From VRUE01 sp963715625 (GTDB lineage: Bacteria > Actinomycetota > Thermoleophilia > Solirubrobacterales > 70-9): 64,000 bases of DNA. Every line of letters begins with the position of its first letter. Position 1 is the first letter of the stretch. The DNA lies in the NCBI GenBank assembly GCA_963715625.1, contig OY970260.1, forward strand, positions 2,790,001 through 2,854,000. The letters run 5' to 3'. The position numbers and the translations under genes were made by a program. The notes beneath the pieces were generated by a model. The model was not told where the DNA came from. It ran no database searches and saw only the letters and a program-made list of their open reading frames with translations. Positions 60,832 to 64,000 of this stretch are shown piece after piece.

Positions 60832-61467
60832 ATGCGGGGCAGAACGTCGATCCTCCTCGCCGCCGCGGCCGCGGCGGCAGTCGCCCTCGTCGTCCTGCTC
60901 CTGGGCGACGGGAAGGACGGGACCGCGGCCCAGGCGGAGAGCGACACGAGCACGGGCCGCCCGAGCGTGGAGGTGATATCCCCGCGCAACGGCGCCCGGC
61001 AGTCGAGCCACGCGGTCGTCGTCAAGGTCGCCCTGCACAACTTTCAGCTCGCGCCGCTTCACTTCGGTGGCGAACCGCAGCTCGGCGAGGGCCACATCCG
61101 CTTCGGCCTCAACCGCGTTCCCGACTGCGTCGACCCGGTCAAGCTCCAGCGGGCGATCGAGAGCCCATTCGGCAGGGGCCGCCTGGTCGGCGCCTCCTTC
61201 GACTTCCCCGAGTACGCGGGGCCCAACGGCGTGCTGGCCGAGCGGATCGGCTCGGCCGGCAGCTACTCGCCCGCGACGCGGCCCGAGATCTACTACCACG
61301 ACCTCCGCTCCGGCTTCTACCGGCTCGTCATCACCCTCGCCCAGAACGACGGATCGCCCACCCCCGTCCACGCGGTCACCAATTTCCAGATCCTCCCCCG
61401 CCCCGGGCACGGGCCGAAGTGCAGCGGCGGCAAGGTTCCCAGCGCCAAGGCCGCGGCCTTCGACTAG
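60832..61467 (+). CDS. Secreted/anchored protein of unknown function
   Basis: A 211-residue protein. An N-terminal hydrophobic segment (ILLAAAAAAAVALVVLLLG) serves as signal or anchor. The extracytoplasmic part is beta-rich (SVEVISPRNGARQSSHAVVVKVALHNFQL ... PEIYYHDLRSGFYRLVITLAQNDG), with two cysteines. I do not recognise the family. It is 46 bases upstream of the ABC transporter genes and could be functionally linked to them. Confidence 0.68.
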   Translation: MRGRTSILLAAAAAAAVALVVLLLGDGKDGTAAQAESDTSTGRPSVEVISPRNGARQSSHAVVVKVALHNFQLAPLHFGGEPQLGEGHIRFGLNRVPDCVDPVKLQRAIESPFGRGRLVGASFDFPEYAGPNGVLAERIGSAGSYSPATRPEIYYHDLRSGFYRLVITLAQNDGSPTPVHAVTNFQILPRPGHGPKCSGGKVPSAKAAAFD

Positions 61468-61513
61468 GCGCCGCCTGGTTCTGGCCAATACTTCACTTTG
61501 TATAGTGGAGCGG

Positions 61514-63331
61514 ATGCAGACCTATCGCCGTCTGACGGGCTTTCTGCGCCCCTACCGCCGCCAGCTCTGGGGATCGCTGGTGTTCGCCTGGGCCGCGATG
61601 GGGATGACGGTGGCGATCCCATGGCTGATCGGGCGCGCGGTCAACGCGATCGAGGCCGGAGAGCGGCCCGAGCTGCTTCCGCTGGCGCTGGCGATCGTAG
61701 GCGCCGGGATCCTGCGCCTCGGCCTGACCCTGGTGCGGCGAGTGGTGGCGGGAAAGGTCTCGCTGGCGGTCGAGTTCGACCTGCGCCAGCGCTTCTACGG
61801 GCACCTGCAGCGGCTCGAGCTGGGCTTCTTCGACGGCCAGCAGACGGGCCAGCTGATGTCGCGGGCGACCGTCGACCTGCAGTCGATCCGATTCTTCCTC
61901 GGCTACGGCCTGATCTTCATCACCCAGAACCTGCTGACGATCGTCCTCGCCAGCGCGGTGATGTTCGCGCTCGAGCCCTGGCTGGCGCTGGTCGCGCTGG
62001 CCCCCGCCCCGCTCGTCGTCTACGCCTCGTCCAGGTACAACCGCGTCTCAAGGCCGGCCGTGCAGGAGGTGCAGCAGAGGCTTGCCGAGCTGACCGCCGA
62101 AGCCGAGGAGAGCGTCTCCGGCATCCGCATCGTCAAGGCCTTCGCCCGCGAGGAGCACCAGCTGCACCGCTTCCGGCGGGCCGTCACCCGGGTATTCGAC
62201 CAGAGCGTCTACTCGACCCGCCTGCAGGCCTTCTTCTCGCCCCTGCTCGGCTTCCTTCCCCAGCTCGGGATAGCCCTGGTGCTGCTCGTCGGCGGCCGCC
62301 AGGTGATCGCCGGCAGCCTCAGCCTCGGCGCCTTCACCGCCTTCTACGTCTACGTCGTGATGCTGGCCGCACCGATGCGGATGCTGGGAATGACGCTGGG
62401 CATGGCCCAGCGGGCGATCGCCTCCGGCAACCGGCTGTTCGAAGTGCTCGACCGCGAGCCGCAGATCGAGAGCCCGCCGGGAGCGCCCGCCCTGCCGGCC
62501 GGCGGCGGGCGGGTCGAGCTGCGTGGGGTGACGCTGCGCTACGACGGCGCTCGCACCGGCGCATCCGGCATCGACCGCACTGGAGTGGGGTCGAAGTCGG
62601 ATGCGGCCCTGACCGAGGTCGACCTCGATGTGGCGGCGGGGAGCACGGTGGCGCTGGTCGGGCCCTCGGGCTCGGGCAAGACGAGCCTGGTTGCGCTGAT
62701 CGCGAGGCTGTACGACGCCAGCGAGGGGTCGGTGCTCCTCGACGGCGTTGACGTGCGCACGGTCGACGTCGCCTCGCTGCGCTCGCAGGTCGCCTTCGTC
62801 GCCGACGACAGCTTCCTCTTCAGCGCCAGCGTCGCCGAGAACATCGCCTACGCCCGGCCGCAGGCGAGCCGCGAGGAGATCGAAGTTGCCGCCCGCCGCG
62901 CCCAGGCGGACGAGTTCATCCGCGACCTGCCCGGCGGCTACGACACGAGCGTGGGCGAGCGCGGCCTCACCCTCTCGGGCGGGCAGCGCCAGCGGCTGGC
63001 GATCGCCCGCGCCCTGCTGGCCGACCCGCGGATCCTGATCCTCGACGACGCCACGTCCGCCGTCGACGCGACCACCGAGGCGGCGATCAAGGCGGGGCTG
63101 CGGGAGGCGATGGCCGGCCGCACGACCTTCGTCATCGCCCATCGCCTCTCCACCGTCTCCCTCGCCGACGAGGTCGTGGTCATGGACGGTGGCCGGATCG
63201 TCGACCGCGGGGCCCACGAGGAGCTGCTCGAGGGCTGCGGCTTCTACCGCGAGATCGCCGAGCACGGCCTCGCCGACTCGGTCTTCCTCCAGCGCGACCT
63301 CGAGCAACGCGAGGAGCTGGCCCGACTATGA
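61514..63331 (+). CDS. ABC exporter half-transporter 1
   Basis: A 605-residue MsbA-type protein: six membrane helices with the intracellular coupling segments (residues 1-310), then an ATPase domain. The ATPase domain has Walker A GPSGSGKTS, the C-loop LSGGQRQRLAIARALL, and Walker B ILILDDATS where the catalytic Glu is replaced by Asp. The H-loop IAHRLSTVS is intact. Partner half-transporters of heterodimers often have one degenerate ATP site, as here. A TATAGT box lies about 10 bases before ATG 61514, so the transcript is probably leaderless. Confidence 0.9.
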   Translation: MQTYRRLTGFLRPYRRQLWGSLVFAWAAMGMTVAIPWLIGRAVNAIEAGERPELLPLALAIVGAGILRLGLTLVRRVVAGKVSLAVEFDLRQRFYGHLQRLELGFFDGQQTGQLMSRATVDLQSIRFFLGYGLIFITQNLLTIVLASAVMFALEPWLALVALAPAPLVVYASSRYNRVSRPAVQEVQQRLAELTAEAEESVSGIRIVKAFAREEHQLHRFRRAVTRVFDQSVYSTRLQAFFSPLLGFLPQLGIALVLLVGGRQVIAGSLSLGAFTAFYVYVVMLAAPMRMLGMTLGMAQRAIASGNRLFEVLDREPQIESPPGAPALPAGGGRVELRGVTLRYDGARTGASGIDRTGVGSKSDAALTEVDLDVAAGSTVALVGPSGSGKTSLVALIARLYDASEGSVLLDGVDVRTVDVASLRSQVAFVADDSFLFSASVAENIAYARPQASREEIEVAARRAQADEFIRDLPGGYDTSVGERGLTLSGGQRQRLAIARALLADPRILILDDATSAVDATTEAAIKAGLREAMAGRTTFVIAHRLSTVSLADEVVVMDGGRIVDRGAHEELLEGCGFYREIAEHGLADSVFLQRDLEQREELARL

Positions 63332-63382
63332 CCTTCCGGTGCGCCTTTTCCCCCGTATGCGTGGATAAAGCGCACCGGAAGG
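63332..63382. repeat. Interspersed palindrome, family A copy 4
   Basis: Perfect 13-base arms CCTTCCGGTGCGC (63332-63344) and GCGCACCGGAAGG (63370-63382). The loop has drifted from the other copies. It starts on the base after the first half-transporter stop and ends 10 bases before the second starts, inside an obvious operon. Confidence 0.92.
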
Positions 63383-63392
63383 GGTGGTGGGC

Positions 63393-64000
63393 GTGAAGAG
63401 GGCGCGCTTCATGCTCGGGCTGCTGCGGCCCTACCGGGGGCGGGTCGCGCTGGCCGTCGTCGCGATCCTCGCCGCCACCGGCGCGGGGCTCGCTCCTCCC
63501 TACCTCGCGGGACAGGCGATCGACGCCGGCATCGCCACCGGCGACGCCGGCGCCCTGACGCTGATCGTGATCGCCTTCATCGGCGTGGCGATCGTCTACG
63601 CCCTCGCCACCTACGCCCAGACCTACCTGGTCGGCTGGGTCGGCACCCGAGCCCTCCAGGACCTGCGCGAGCGCGTCTTCGCTCACATCCAGTCGATGTC
63701 GATCGGCTTCTTCACCCGGCGCAGCCCCGGGGTGCTGATCAGCCGCATGACCAACGACATCGAGGCACTCAACCAGCTCGTCACCACGGGGGCGGTGACG
63801 CTGCTCTCGAGCGGCCTCACCCTGATCGGCGTGGTGACGATCATGCTCCTGCTCGACTGGAAGCTGGCCCTGGTCGCCTTCCTCACCTTCCCGCTGCTGG
63901 CGATCGCCAGCGTCGCCTTCCGGATCGTCTCCCACGGCGCCTACCGGGCCACGCGCGAGCGGATCGCCGCGATCACGGCCTACCTCCAGGAGACGCTGAG
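63393..64000 (+). CDS. ABC exporter half-transporter 2, N-terminal part (cut by window end)
   Basis: An open frame from GTG 63393 runs to the window end (about 202 residues) and has no stop. It is the membrane domain of a second MsbA-type exporter: RFMLGLLRPYRGRVALA, several hydrophobic helices, then FFTRRSPGVLISRMTNDIEALNQL, the conserved coupling segment. Adjacent to half-transporter 1 and on the same strand, it is very likely the other half of a heterodimer. Its ATPase domain lies outside the window. Confidence 0.9.
   Translation, partial: MKRARFMLGLLRPYRGRVALAVVAILAATGAGLAPPYLAGQAIDAGIATGDAGALTLIVIAFIGVAIVYALATYAQTYLVGWVGTRALQDLRERVFAHIQSMSIGFFTRRSPGVLISRMTNDIEALNQLVTTGAVTLLSSGLTLIGVVTIMLLLDWKLALVAFLTFPLLAIASVAFRIVSHGAYRATRERIAAITAYLQETL

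Overview
This window looks like chromosome from a high-GC actinobacterium. Dense, mostly short-gapped genes, GTG starts, several VapBC-type loci, an MMPL transporter and a tRNA without an encoded CCA all fit Actinomycetota. The gene mix is compatible with Thermoleophilia/Solirubrobacterales, but that is inference and no marker gene settles it. Both window edges cut genes (a ferredoxin reductase at the left, an ABC half-transporter at the right).

Layout. 0-4.4 kb: ferredoxin reductase and a 3-Cys ferredoxin, an Nramp-related transporter, a beta-carbonic anhydrase and a PQQ-like propeller lipoprotein. 4.4-13 kb (minus strand): the most striking locus. A class I tRNA with a UAA anticodon is followed by an arginyl-tRNA-synthetase-like protein, an aminodeoxychorismate synthase (fused PabA-PabB), a GNAT, a histone-deacetylase/acetylpolyamine-amidohydrolase-like protein, a chorismate-mutase-like/cytochrome P450 fusion, and a lysine/ornithine N-hydroxylase-type flavoenzyme. 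I read it as a candidate biosynthetic operon using 4-amino-4-deoxychorismate and possibly a dedicated tRNA. 13-27 kb: thiolase-like protein, hydrolase, amidase, beta-lactamase fold, MMPL, a SET-domain methyltransferase, formate dehydrogenase, and a sulfatase/propeller/FGE-like group. 27-32 kb: fatty-acid oxidation operon (thiolase, FadB-like, acyl-CoA dehydrogenase) with its TetR regulator; 2.5 kb of it carries about 20 single-base insertions. 32-36 kb: toxin-antitoxin pair plus a BsuBI/PstI-type restriction-modification system. 36-45 kb: DUF2855 protein, glutamate decarboxylase, VapBC, serine hydrolase, VOC, MBL, peroxiredoxin, P450, and an acylphosphatase/LigD-phosphoesterase fusion. 45-54.5 kb: small regulators, MFS transporter, stress-type genes (PRTase-hydrolase fusion, erythromycin-esterase-like), VapBC, and two loci where a winged-helix regulator is divergent from an 18-19-residue peptide ORF. 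54.5-64 kb: threonine synthase with a structured leader, GNAT, a divergent LeuRS-like protein, GtrA, a secreted protein and two ABC half-transporters.

Two themes cut across regions. First, long palindromes recur in gaps between co-directional genes, including three of the gaps inside the 4.4-13 kb operon. They fall into at least two sequence families (TTCCGGTGCGC...GCGCACCGGAA and GGTGCAACGC...GCGTTGCACC) plus singletons. Second, paired regulator/micropeptide modules at 45 and 53 kb suggest an undescribed small-peptide system. Isolated frameshifts in MMPL, one winged-helix regulator and the LeuRS-like gene lie at short homopolymers and may be sequencing errors. No CRISPR array, rRNA or intact insertion sequence was recognised.
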